Below the pieces are notes generated by a model, which was not told where the DNA came from, made no database searches, and saw only the letters and a program-made list of their open reading frames with translations. A stretch of DNA of 12,209 bases from an uncultured Bacilli bacterium (GTDB taxonomy: Bacteria > Bacillota_I > Bacilli_A > RF39 > UBA660): assembly GCA_947594675.1 (NCBI GenBank), contig CANQEF010000021.1, positions 1-12,209 on the forward strand, given 5' to 3'. Of this stretch, positions 1 through 7,395 are shown one piece after another; position 1 is the first letter of the stretch, and the number at the start of each line of letters is the position of its first letter. Made by a program: the position numbers and the translations under genes.

Positions 1-1
1 A

Positions 2-466
2 GATAAATTATTAGATTTAAGTATTAAAGGTATGATAGATGATTTTGAATTTAAAAAAAGAAATGATAAGTTTAATATTGAATTATTTAATTTACAAAAA
101 CTTGCTTGTGATCATTCCCAAAAGACTCACGAAGTAGAAAAATTAAAAATTAAACTAGAAAATATTGATAATTGTTTAAATACTAAACTAGATATTAAAG
201 AAAATCTAGCATATTTAATCAATCTATTAATTGAGCGTGTTGAAATTGAAAAAGTAAAGGGGAACCGAAAACATATAAGATTAAAAGTGTTTTATGATTT
301 CAATACTCCAGATATTAATATAGATTTAGATATGAACGAAGACAACTCATTAAAAAGTTTGAGTTCTAAAAACCTTGCTTGTCGGGGGCATTCTTCTACT
401 CTAAAGTGTTGCCGTATTACACCCGTGCAACCCTGGATTCGTCCAACTAGGACAAAAGCTAGGTAA
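2..466 (+). CDS. Large serine recombinase, C-terminal fragment (5' end outside window)
   Basis: The frame is open to the left edge, so this is the tail of a longer gene. About the first 90 visible residues are charged, Leu/Ile/Lys-rich and coiled-coil-like. They are followed by a LIERVEIEK segment and a basic stretch leading to IRLKVFYDF. This arrangement is typical of the extreme C-terminus of large serine recombinases of the TnpX/phage-integrase type, which excise and integrate mobile elements through a catalytic Ser in the N-terminal domain (not visible here). No stop codon follows the expected end. The frame reads on for about 30 residues into DNA that belongs to a penicillin-binding protein gene and stops at 464-466, so the last residues, from about 375 onward, are probably not native. 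Calling the family rests on the C-terminal pattern alone. The junction may be an attachment site or an assembly join. Confidence 0.66.
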   Translation, partial: DKLLDLSIKGMIDDFEFKKRNDKFNIELFNLQKLACDHSQKTHEVEKLKIKLENIDNCLNTKLDIKENLAYLINLLIERVEIEKVKGNRKHIRLKVFYDFNTPDINIDLDMNEDNSLKSLSSKNLACRGHSSTLKCCRITPVQPWIRPTRTKAR

Positions 467-1289
467 AAAAACACTCTTCTCCTATTTAAATAAATTTGGT
501 TTTGGCAGTAAGACAGGAGTTGACTTAAATGGCGAAAGTAAAGGAATTATTTTTGATTTAGAAAAAGTCGGTAATGTAGAACTTGCTACAACAGCTTTTG
601 GTCAAGGAGTCAGTGTTACCCCTATTCAACAAACAACTGCTGTATCTGCTGTAGTTAATGGTGGCTCATTATATGAACCTAGAATTGTTAAAAATATTTC
701 TGATGCAGAAACCAATACAATTTTTAAAGAATATAAATCAAAGCTAAAAAGAACCGTTATAAGTAAAGAAACATCTAACACCATGCGCCTAGCTTTAGAA
801 AGTGTCGTTGCTAAAGGTGGTGGTAAAGCTGCCTTTATTGAAGGTTATCGTATCGGTGGAAAAACTGGTACAGCTCAAAAAGTCCAAGATGGTCACTACT
901 TGGTAGGCAATTACATTATGTCCTTTATGGCTATTGTCCCATCTAATGACCCTAAAGCCGTTCTTTACCTAGCCATTGATAATCCAAAACACACAGCTTT
1001 ACTTTCTAGCTATACCACTACTCCTATTGCCCGAAGAATACTTCTTGATATAATCGATGCCTTAGATATCCAAAAACAAGAAGGAGAATTAGAAAAAGAT
1101 TTAGAATGGACAGACAAAATTACCTACGAAGTACCTAACGTAGTAGGAATGGACATAGATAAAGCTAAAAAAGCACTTAGTAATTTTACAGTTAAATATA
1201 CAGGGACTGGTTCTAAAGTAACATCCCAATCACCAGAGGCAGGCACAAAATTAGAAGAAAATGGTACTGTTAGACTACTAATAGAATAA
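380..1289 (+). pseudogene. 3' half of a SpoVD/FtsI-like class B penicillin-binding protein, 5'-truncated and broken
   Basis: Class B PBPs are D,D-transpeptidases that cross-link peptidoglycan outside the membrane. From 405 to the TAA at 1287-1289 one frame encodes the second half of the transpeptidase domain. It reads CNPGFVQLGQKLG, FGFGSKTGVDL, AFGQGVSVTPIQQ and the KTGTAQ motif (861-878), then a single PASTA domain (about 1125-1286, starting YEVPNVVGM). One PASTA repeat suits the SpoVD type. The N-terminal half with the catalytic SxxK is absent. The SxN motif reads Pro-Cys-Asn (423-431), where the family normally has Ser-Cys-Asn. Upstream, 380-406 encodes a PBP-like CRGHSSTLK in a different frame, and TAA at 402-404 blocks the main frame, so at least one indel lies near 403-410. 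The first in-frame ATG is at 783, far inside the domain. It abuts a serine recombinase and may be the far part of a gene split by an element. Confidence 0.8.
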
Positions 1290-1321
1290 TAAGCTTTAAG
1301 AACAAAATGATTTATAAATAA

Positions 1322-1353
1322 AAATGTGCAAATCTCATGATTTGGCATTTTTT
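1322..1353 (+). terminator. Rho-independent terminator after the PBP remnant
   Basis: AAATG and CAAATC (1322-1326, 1329-1334) pair with GATTTG and CATTT (1339-1344, 1346-1350) around a TCAT loop, with a small TG/G internal bulge. A run of T follows (1348-1353, then C and more T). It lies 33 bases after the PBP stop codon. Confidence 0.75.
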
Positions 1354-1578
1354 CTTTATAGGATATTATCCCTAAAAGACCAATTCTTGGATAGTCGCTA
1401 TTCTATTCTATTTATCCAATATATTTTTTATCGCTTTTACTAATATATTTATACTTATTAATATTTCTATCTATTACATTTTCCATATTCAACCATACAT
1501 AATTTCTTATGCTTAAATTTTTAATTCCTTTTTCCATTTCCATATTTTTTCTTTAGAGAAACAAAATTCCCATATCTA
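1354..1578. other. Noncoding AT-rich spacer
   Basis: Between the PBP terminator and the ABC-transporter promoter there is no reading frame with a ribosome binding site or recognisable product. A short imperfect palindrome GGATATTATCC (1361-1371) and a weak hairpin (about 1388-1402) are visible, but neither is convincing as an operator. No RNA gene was recognised. Confidence 0.6.
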
Positions 1579-1587
1579 TGATATACT
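1579..1587 (+). promoter_or_regulatory. Extended -10 promoter for the ABC transporter operon
   Basis: TATACT (1582-1587) is preceded directly by TGA, giving a TGN extended -10. No good -35 lies 17 bases upstream (AAACAA at 1559-1564), as is common for extended -10 promoters. The likely start is near 1594, about 20 bases before the ATG, with GGAG at 1605-1608. Confidence 0.6.
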
Positions 1588-1613
1588 AAATATGAAGTAA
1601 AAAAGGAGTAAAT

Positions 1614-2366
1614 ATGATAAAAGTCACAAATCTAAAAAAAGAATTTCAAAAAACACTAAAGAGAAAAAAGATAAATTTTTATGCTGTAAATAACATTTCC
1701 TTAGAAGCTCATGATGGAGAAATTGTTGGCATCTTAGGACCTAATGGTGCTGGTAAAACAACCCTTCTTAGAATAATAGGAGGAATAATGGAACCAACTA
1801 CTGGAAATGTTACTTATGATAATTTAAATTTTACCAATAATGAAATTGAAATCAAAAAAAATATTGCCTATCTATCAGGTAACACTAAAATTTATCAAAG
1901 CATATCACCTTATGAATTACTACATATGTGTCTAAATATTTATGAATTTGAAAAAGACAAAATAGAAAAGCAAATTAAACAAATAAGTAAAATATTGAAA
2001 ATGGATGATTTTCTTTATAATAAAATAGAAAATCTTTCTACTGGTCAAACCCAAAGAGTAAACATTGCTAGATGTCTAATTCATGATCCAAAATATTACA
2101 TCTTAGATGAGGCAACAAGTGGCTTAGATATCATTTCTAGTCAAATAATTCTTGATTTTATGAAAAATGAAAAGCAAAAAGGCAAAACTATTATTTACTC
2201 AACTCATTATATGGAAGAAGCAGAAAACATTTGTGATAAAGTATATATGATAAATAAAGGAAAAATTATAATATCAGGAACACCAACAGAAATAAAAAAG
2301 ATAACAAAAACTACAAATTTGAGAGACAGTTTCTTTAAACTAATTGGAGGAGATTATGAAGAGTAA
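1614..2366 (+). CDS. ABC transporter ATP-binding protein, NatA-like
   Basis: This is a cytoplasmic ATPase that would drive an ABC-2 type exporter. It has Walker A GPNGAGKT (residues 42-49), signature LSTGQTQR (141-148), Walker B and D-loop YYILDEATSGLD (161-172) and H-loop His198. The Q-loop position reads YLSGN instead of the usual Gln-containing motif. The NatA family (B. subtilis sodium exporter ATPase) likewise has Thr/Ser-Gly there, and at 250 residues the length matches NatA. The start is ATG 1614 with AAAAGGAG just upstream. The 3' end overlaps the permease gene by 11 bases, which indicates translational coupling. Sodium or cation export, or efflux of an antimicrobial compound, are both possible, and the substrate cannot be read from sequence. 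No adjacent two-component regulator is present, unlike in B. subtilis. Confidence 0.9.
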   Translation: MIKVTNLKKEFQKTLKRKKINFYAVNNISLEAHDGEIVGILGPNGAGKTTLLRIIGGIMEPTTGNVTYDNLNFTNNEIEIKKNIAYLSGNTKIYQSISPYELLHMCLNIYEFEKDKIEKQIKQISKILKMDDFLYNKIENLSTGQTQRVNIARCLIHDPKYYILDEATSGLDIISSQIILDFMKNEKQKGKTIIYSTHYMEEAENICDKVYMINKGKIIISGTPTEIKKITKTTNLRDSFFKLIGGDYEE

Positions 2367-3513
2367 AATATTTTTAATATTAAAAAAAGAATTACGAGAA
2401 GTTTTTCGTGATAAGAAATCTTTATCAATGATGTTAATCATTCCCATATTAATACCCTTCTTAATAATTGGCATAGCTTTTTTATTTGACTCTGAAGTAA
2501 AAGTTAGTCCTGATGACTTTAATAAAATTGGTTTTACCTATGAATTATCAGAAGAAGAATTAAATATAGCCAATTACTTAAATGTTGATTACAAAGTAAA
2601 TAGCGAAGAAAAGATAAAAGATTTATATGATGCACAAAAAATTAATGCTTATATAAAGAAAAATAAAAATACTTATGAAATAAACTATGATAAAAATAAT
2701 GAAATTAGTGCACAAACTACCTATCTAGCAGAAAAATTTCTTGAAAATTATAAAACTGTTTTACAGCAAAAATATCTATCTAGTAAAAAGATAAATAGCG
2801 ATGAAGTATTTAATATTATAAATATTACCCATAATTCTATCGAAAAAAAAGAAGACAATTTTTATGTTAACTATATTACTACATATGTTTTCTTATTTGT
2901 AATAATGGCAATTACTGTATCAGCTACTTATCCAGCAACAGATACAACAGCTGGTGAAAAAGAAAGAGGCACACTAGAAACTCTACTAACTTTCCCTATT
3001 AAAAGTAAAGATATTATTTTAGGAAAATTTCTTAGTGTTTCCATTACTTCTATAATTACTGGTTTACTGGGATTTATTCTAGCACTTGCAGCTCTATTTT
3101 ATACAAATAATGCATTTGAACTCTACGAAGATGTAAATATGTTTCCTAGCCTTACTACCATCTTCTTTACTATTTTAATAATTATTTCTTATTCTTTATT
3201 AATAAGTGGTCTTTGTATTGCTATTGCATCAAAATGTAAAACATTTAAAGAGGCTCAAAGTGCTTTAACTCCCCTAACCTTTATTTGCTTTTTCCCAGGA
3301 ATGATAGCATCTATGATTAATTTAAAAACAACTAATCTAATTGCGCTAATTCCTTTTATAAATCATATACAAATATTTAATGATATAAATAAAGGCAACA
3401 TAAATTATACTCATATTAGTTTAATGTTTATATCAATAATTATTTTTATAAGTCTTATTTTAAATTTAATTATAAAACAATACAAAAGTGAAAAAGTTTT
3501 ATTCAAAAAATAA
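2356..3513 (+). CDS. ABC-2 type permease, NatB-like
   Basis: This is the membrane subunit partnering the preceding ATPase. ATG 2356 is chosen because GGAGGAG (2346-2352) sits five bases ahead; an in-frame TTG at 2344 precedes that site and is unlikely. The resulting 385 residues match NatB length. The topology fits an ABC-2 exporter. There is one N-terminal helix (about 25-45), then a large charged extracytoplasmic region (about 46-172). Five further hydrophobic segments follow (about 174-193, 224-249, 266-291, 303-321, 353-373). The conserved cytoplasmic motif GEKERGTLETLLTFPI lies at 200-215. It forms a two-gene operon with the ATPase and is followed by a hairpin terminator at 3593-3616. 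The fit to the NatB/ABC-2 family is strong, but the transported substrate is unknown. Confidence 0.88.
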   Translation: MKSKIFLILKKELREVFRDKKSLSMMLIIPILIPFLIIGIAFLFDSEVKVSPDDFNKIGFTYELSEEELNIANYLNVDYKVNSEEKIKDLYDAQKINAYIKKNKNTYEINYDKNNEISAQTTYLAEKFLENYKTVLQQKYLSSKKINSDEVFNIINITHNSIEKKEDNFYVNYITTYVFLFVIMAITVSATYPATDTTAGEKERGTLETLLTFPIKSKDIILGKFLSVSITSIITGLLGFILALAALFYTNNAFELYEDVNMFPSLTTIFFTILIIISYSLLISGLCIAIASKCKTFKEAQSALTPLTFICFFPGMIASMINLKTTNLIALIPFINHIQIFNDINKGNINYTHISLMFISIIIFISLILNLIIKQYKSEKVLFKK

Positions 3514-3555
3514 AGGTTTAAATTAGTAAGCCCCAAATTTCAAATAGCAGAAGAA

Positions 3556-3582
3556 AAACTCCTAAAAAATTTCTAGGAGTTT
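3556..3582 (-). terminator. Hairpin terminator for the leftward coiled-coil gene
   Basis: A nine-base-pair perfect stem, AAACTCCTA (3556-3564) with TAGGAGTTT (3574-3582), has a nine-base loop. Read on the minus strand it ends in TAGGAGTTTTTCTTCT, a good U-rich tail. On the plus strand the tail is TTTATTT, so it may act both ways. Confidence 0.7.
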
Positions 3583-3592
3583 ATTTAAAGTT

Positions 3593-3616
3593 AAAAGTAC
3601 AACGACGTACTTTTTT
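3593..3616 (+). terminator. Hairpin terminator for the NatAB-like operon
   Basis: AAAAGTAC (3593-3600) pairs perfectly with GTACTTTT (3607-3614) around a six-base loop, and the T run 3611-3616 forms the tail on the plus strand. It lies 80 bases after the permease stop. Confidence 0.75.
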
Positions 3617-3654
3617 ATTGTACTAATTTCTTTTCTTTAAGCCTAACAAATACA

Positions 3655-6600
3655 CTATCTTATTTTTTTCTCTTCCTCATCTTGCCTATTTGCATAAGCA
3701 TAATCACTTACCATCTCAGTTACTTCATTACCATAACGCTTATTCTGAGTCTTAGCCATAGAACTAGCTACTCTTTGAGCTAAAGCACAAGTAGAGGCAG
3801 CTGATAATAATGTTGGACCTAAATCACCAGGCAAATTATTAATCATTTCCAACTGATCAGTAGACAATGATACTAACTCATCACCTAAATTTTGAACATC
3901 AACCATAGCCTGATTCATATTAGCTATAGCATTAGGATGGTCAACTAAAAATTGCATTGTATCTTGAAAACCAGCCAAATCAAAACGTGTATTACTCTCA
4001 GCATAAGGTTTCAATATCTTCAAACACTCATCAGCAACATTTACCAAAGTATTATGAGTATCATTAGAAATACTAGCTAATTGCTCTAAAACATCTGTCT
4101 GATTTATAGCCCCAGAACTATAAGCATTAGTAACATTTGCAAAACGTTCCTGTAAATTATTATACATAGCATTATAAAATTCATGACCGGCACTGTCAGC
4201 TGTATGGTAAACATCCGTTCCAAGACCCCAATTAGTCTTATCTAACACAGATCTTTCAATTGAACCTGCACTACTTAGAACATCTTGATTAGCCTGAGCA
4301 CGCATTCCCTTATACATTGCACCTTTTCTTGATGTTATATATTCTCCAGCCTCATGAACCTTATTAATTAATGCCTCTTGATTATTAAAGTATTTTTCAC
4401 CTTGAATCTCTTGATTTTTAATTACATTACTAGCATTAACAGCGGCCATAGAAACAGCAATTGTTGTAAATAAATCTCTAACGAAAGGATCATTACGATA
4501 ATCCAACTGAGTAGCCAAAGGCGAATAATATTTCTTACCAGTTGACTTTTTACCTGTAAGACCAGTTGTAATTTCTGTATTCTCACTCAATAAAACTTCG
4601 CTATCTAAAAAAGCCTTTAATAAATCTTCATCGTTATTTTCATAAATAGCTTTATTCTCTCTTTTTTCACATTCCATCAAAGCATCTTCTAATTCTTGAT
4701 CCATATCATGGTTTTTAGCAAAACGCATACCAACACAATTTAATTTTGAGGCAGCTGCCTTCATATCTTCAGACAACCCATGAAGTCCACCAGACAATAA
4801 ATTATCAGCCTCAACTTTAGCATCTCTAATATATTTAATGTTATCAGCAGCTACTTTTAAAATTCGTCTTCTTTGATCTAATCTTTGTAACTTTTCCTCA
4901 CTAGATATTTTTCCCTTACGAAGATTCTCATCAGTTGCCTTCAACAAATTATTAGCATGGAAAACATCTTTATAACTATTTTCAATTTCTTGATTAATTT
5001 TACTAACCTTACCTAAGATATACTCAGACATCTTTCTTTCAATTACCATATTAAAAGCTAAAGGATATCTTTCTTGATTAATTCTATTTCCACGATACTC
5101 TTTAAAAATTGTCTCCAAATCATCAACTGATAAATTATCCACTCTATCCTCTAAAGTTTCAATCATCTTGCGAGCATCACTACCTAATAAAATCTTTCCT
5201 GATATCTTAGAAAGTAACTGAGTAGTAGCCTTTACAACAGCTGGAACAACATGAACAATATTATATAAAACATTTCCTGATTGTAACTCATTTTTAAAAT
5301 TCTGACTTACTTTTAAATTACTATATTGATAACGTTTACCATCTTTCTTACCAATTTCCAATCCCCTACGCAAATCACCAAATATCTCACGAAGACCTTT
5401 TTTTAAAACAGGTTGTTGTTCCTTTGTAGAAACAGTTGCCTCATTACCAATAGGAGCTTTGCTACCAGTAGCATTAACACTAGGATTGACATTGACATTA
5501 TTATTACTGTTATTGTTATTACTACCATTATCTTTAACATTTTCATCCGTAACTTTCTTAACACCTTCATTAGAATTTACTTTTACTTGTGGCAAGACTA
5601 TCTCATTATCATCATTTTCTAAATTACCCTCTTCTTTATCATTACCTACACCTTCTAAAGGTTTAGGACCAGTCGTCTTATTAGTATCAACTGCAGCTGC
5701 TTGCAAATCTGGTAATAATGGAAAAGCAACCCTTTTATCATCAAGTAAATTATTAAATTCCTTTGGTCCTGAAAGTACTTCTTTAGTTTGTTGAATTGGA
5801 CTATCATTCCTAATAACAGCAGGAAGTTGCTTTGTATTGTCAATAAGAGCCAAATAATTTTTCTCAGGCATTTTCATACTCTTACTTTGAGCCTTCTTAA
5901 CTACTTTATTATCCATTCCATAAAGAACATTTATAGCCTCTTTAATACTGACATTTTCATTTTCTTTACGATAAGTAATTATTTCCTTACGAATTTGATT
6001 CAAAGCCTCATTTAAAATTGCCTTTTCCTCTTTTGTTCTACTTTTCTTATGAATTATATTTTCTAATCCTCTTTGCTCTAAAATATGAGTTATTATCTTC
6101 CTATTCTTCAAGGTACTAGATAATTCCTTAAATTCTGCATAACTAACTTCAAAAGCTGAAGCCATCTTATCCATTTGCCTTATTTCTTCTTGTTTTTTAT
6201 TTAAAGATTTAAGCTTTCTAGCTAAACGAGTCTGATTTCTTTTAGCCTCAATAAACACTTCATTTTCCGCAATCTTTAATCCCATATAATACTCTTGAAG
6301 AGAATTTAACTTTTCATTATCAAAAGGACCTTCATTTTCAAAACGTTGACGCTCTTCTTGAAAAATTTCATTCATTCTAGCAATAGACTCTTGTAAAGCA
6401 CGCTCATTGTCTGCAATAGCTCTATTTAGATTTTCTATATCACTAGAAACCTTATCATAATCATCTAGGGCATCACTAAAAGAAAACTCATCATCCAAAG
6501 TCGCATCTTTCGATTCCCCTACTTCTTGCACAGCCTGTTCATTAACCTCTTGCTGTTGTACTTCTTCTTCCTTAACAGTTTCATTTTCTACTAAAGTAGA

Positions 6601-6987
6601 ACGTAAACTATCAGCTAGCTCTAATGGTAATAAATTCAAAATACTTTCTAATTCAGTTTCTTTTCTACGTATATCAGCATTTAAATTATCTTCTTCCAAC
6701 CCATTACTTGCGGCATTTAACTCATCTCTTAAACTTTTCAAATCATCCACTAAAACTAAAGCCTTACTATAGTTACTACGATAAGAATCCAAAGTATTTT
6801 GAGCTTGCCTCAAACTTCTAGTCTCATTTTCCAAATGATCTATAATATTTTGATATTCCCTACTAAATTGATTAAAAGACATATTATTTTCTTCATTACG
6901 CAAAGCAACTCTCTCAGAATTTAAATGATCTATCTCTTTTTCATGTCTTTCAATTATTTGTTCTAATCTTTCAAAATACGTATCCAT
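3655..6987 (-). CDS. Unrecognised 1110-residue coiled-coil protein with Asn-rich linker
   Basis: I do not recognise this family. The start is the ATG at 6987 (protein begins MDTYFERLEQ). A perfect AAAGGAG stands five bases ahead, while the in-frame ATG at 7002 overlaps that site. Visible layout: residues 1-125 helical and heptad-like; 132-175 very acidic; 176-345 a second Glu/Lys/Arg-rich coiled coil; about 385-525 low-complexity and probably disordered, including an Asn-rich patch at 488-503; about 530-800 helical, with a mildly hydrophobic stretch (573-600) and another basic coiled coil (660-730); 815-1110 a less charged C-terminal region rich in Ala, Asn and Ser. No signal peptide, clear membrane helix, nucleotide-binding or catalytic motif is seen, so a cytoplasmic scaffold or filament-like role is a guess. 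It lies 20 bases after a DUF1292 gene, in one transcription unit, and ends at the hairpin 3556-3582. Confidence 0.9.
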   Translation of the reverse strand: MDTYFERLEQIIERHEKEIDHLNSERVALRNEENNMSFNQFSREYQNIIDHLENETRSLRQAQNTLDSYRSNYSKALVLVDDLKSLRDELNAASNGLEEDNLNADIRRKETELESILNLLPLELADSLRSTLVENETVKEEEVQQQEVNEQAVQEVGESKDATLDDEFSFSDALDDYDKVSSDIENLNRAIADNERALQESIARMNEIFQEERQRFENEGPFDNEKLNSLQEYYMGLKIAENEVFIEAKRNQTRLARKLKSLNKKQEEIRQMDKMASAFEVSYAEFKELSSTLKNRKIITHILEQRGLENIIHKKSRTKEEKAILNEALNQIRKEIITYRKENENVSIKEAINVLYGMDNKVVKKAQSKSMKMPEKNYLALIDNTKQLPAVIRNDSPIQQTKEVLSGPKEFNNLLDDKRVAFPLLPDLQAAAVDTNKTTGPKPLEGVGNDKEEGNLENDDNEIVLPQVKVNSNEGVKKVTDENVKDNGSNNNNSNNNVNVNPSVNATGSKAPIGNEATVSTKEQQPVLKKGLREIFGDLRRGLEIGKKDGKRYQYSNLKVSQNFKNELQSGNVLYNIVHVVPAVVKATTQLLSKISGKILLGSDARKMIETLEDRVDNLSVDDLETIFKEYRGNRINQERYPLAFNMVIERKMSEYILGKVSKINQEIENSYKDVFHANNLLKATDENLRKGKISSEEKLQRLDQRRRILKVAADNIKYIRDAKVEADNLLSGGLHGLSEDMKAAASKLNCVGMRFAKNHDMDQELEDALMECEKRENKAIYENNDEDLLKAFLDSEVLLSENTEITTGLTGKKSTGKKYYSPLATQLDYRNDPFVRDLFTTIAVSMAAVNASNVIKNQEIQGEKYFNNQEALINKVHEAGEYITSRKGAMYKGMRAQANQDVLSSAGSIERSVLDKTNWGLGTDVYHTADSAGHEFYNAMYNNLQERFANVTNAYSSGAINQTDVLEQLASISNDTHNTLVNVADECLKILKPYAESNTRFDLAGFQDTMQFLVDHPNAIANMNQAMVDVQNLGDELVSLSTDQLEMINNLPGDLGPTLLSAASTCALAQRVASSMAKTQNKRYGNEVTEMVSDYAYANRQDEEEKKIR

Positions 6988-7007
6988 AAGAACTCCTTTC
7001 ATATCTT

Positions 7008-7292
7008 CTATTTATTACCTATACTATTATCATTATCTATATCCTGCAGAATATTTTTTACCATTTCCAATTCTAATTCATCAGTTATATCTTCCAATTT
7101 CAAAGGTCCATTCAAAGGATCATATGCAGAAACATATATATTTTTACGCCCATTACTACCTAATGAATTATCTGTATATCCAACATATGCTTTATTAGTA
7201 TCTTCTGAATCAAAAGTAAAAAGTATATCACACTCTACTTTCTTACCATCTTTTTCTATTGTAATCTTTTCTCTATCAATATCAAAATCCAT
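7008..7292 (-). CDS. DUF1292 family small acidic protein
   Basis: This 94-residue protein matches the DUF1292 pattern known from Firmicutes (YrzB-like). It has an N-terminal KITIEKDGKKVECDILFTF strand pair, then SEDTNKAYVGYTDN, then NIYVSAYDP and an acidic helical C-terminus (DITDELELEMVKNIL). The biochemical function of the family is not established. The start ATG 7292 is chosen because GGAGG lies five bases upstream; an in-frame ATG at 7307 overlaps that ribosome site, and one at 7325 is further out. It is the first gene of a two-gene unit with the 1110-residue coiled-coil protein and is preceded by a good promoter. DUF1292 genes often sit near housekeeping genes in Bacilli, so this pairing is unusual as far as I know. 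Confidence 0.82.
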   Translation of the reverse strand: MDFDIDREKITIEKDGKKVECDILFTFDSEDTNKAYVGYTDNSLGSNGRKNIYVSAYDPLNGPLKLEDITDELELEMVKNILQDIDNDNSIGNK

Positions 7293-7327
7293 ACTAACCT
7301 CCATATTCTTACCTATAATACACAATT

Positions 7328-7356
7328 AGCATACCATTTCTACAAAAAAAAGTCAA
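7328..7356 (-). promoter_or_regulatory. Promoter of the DUF1292/coiled-coil unit
   Basis: On the minus strand, TTGACT (7356-7351) is followed after exactly 17 bases by TATGCT (7333-7328), with TGG directly before it giving an extended -10. Transcription would start near 7321, about 29 bases before the chosen ATG. The -35 hexamer overlaps the stem and T tract of the terminator of the preceding operon. Confidence 0.65.
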
Positions 7357-7385
7357 TTTAATTCACCCCTAGACATTAAATTGAC
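7344..7385 (-). terminator. Rho-independent terminator of the PBP operon
   Basis: Minus-strand GTCAATTTAAT (7385-7375) pairs perfectly over 11 bases with ATTAAATTGAC (7362-7352) around a 12-base loop. A run of eight T (7351-7344) follows. It lies ten bases after the stop codon of the 173-residue membrane protein gene. Confidence 0.88.
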
Positions 7386-7395
7386 ATTTACTGAA

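Noticed and set aside
1124..1348. Minus-strand frame over the PBP tail
   Set aside because: It is antisense to a well-supported PASTA domain, with no ribosome binding site or recognisable product.
1361..1371. Palindrome GGATATTATCC as an operator
   Set aside because: It is only five base pairs per arm in AT-rich DNA, more than 200 bases from the promoter, and has no second copy.
5413..5622. CRISPR-like or tandem repeat signal around the AAT/ATT-rich tract
   Set aside because: There are no regularly spaced repeats; the pattern is explained by Asn codons.
5459..5794. Plus-strand frame with a run of Leu and hydrophobic residues that looks like a membrane protein
   Set aside because: It lies antisense to the Asn-rich linker of the coiled-coil gene. 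The Leu run is the complement of AAT/AAC repeats, and it has no ribosome binding site.
6624..6821. Plus-strand short frames inside the coiled-coil gene
   Set aside because: They are shadows of the long minus-strand gene and lack start signals.
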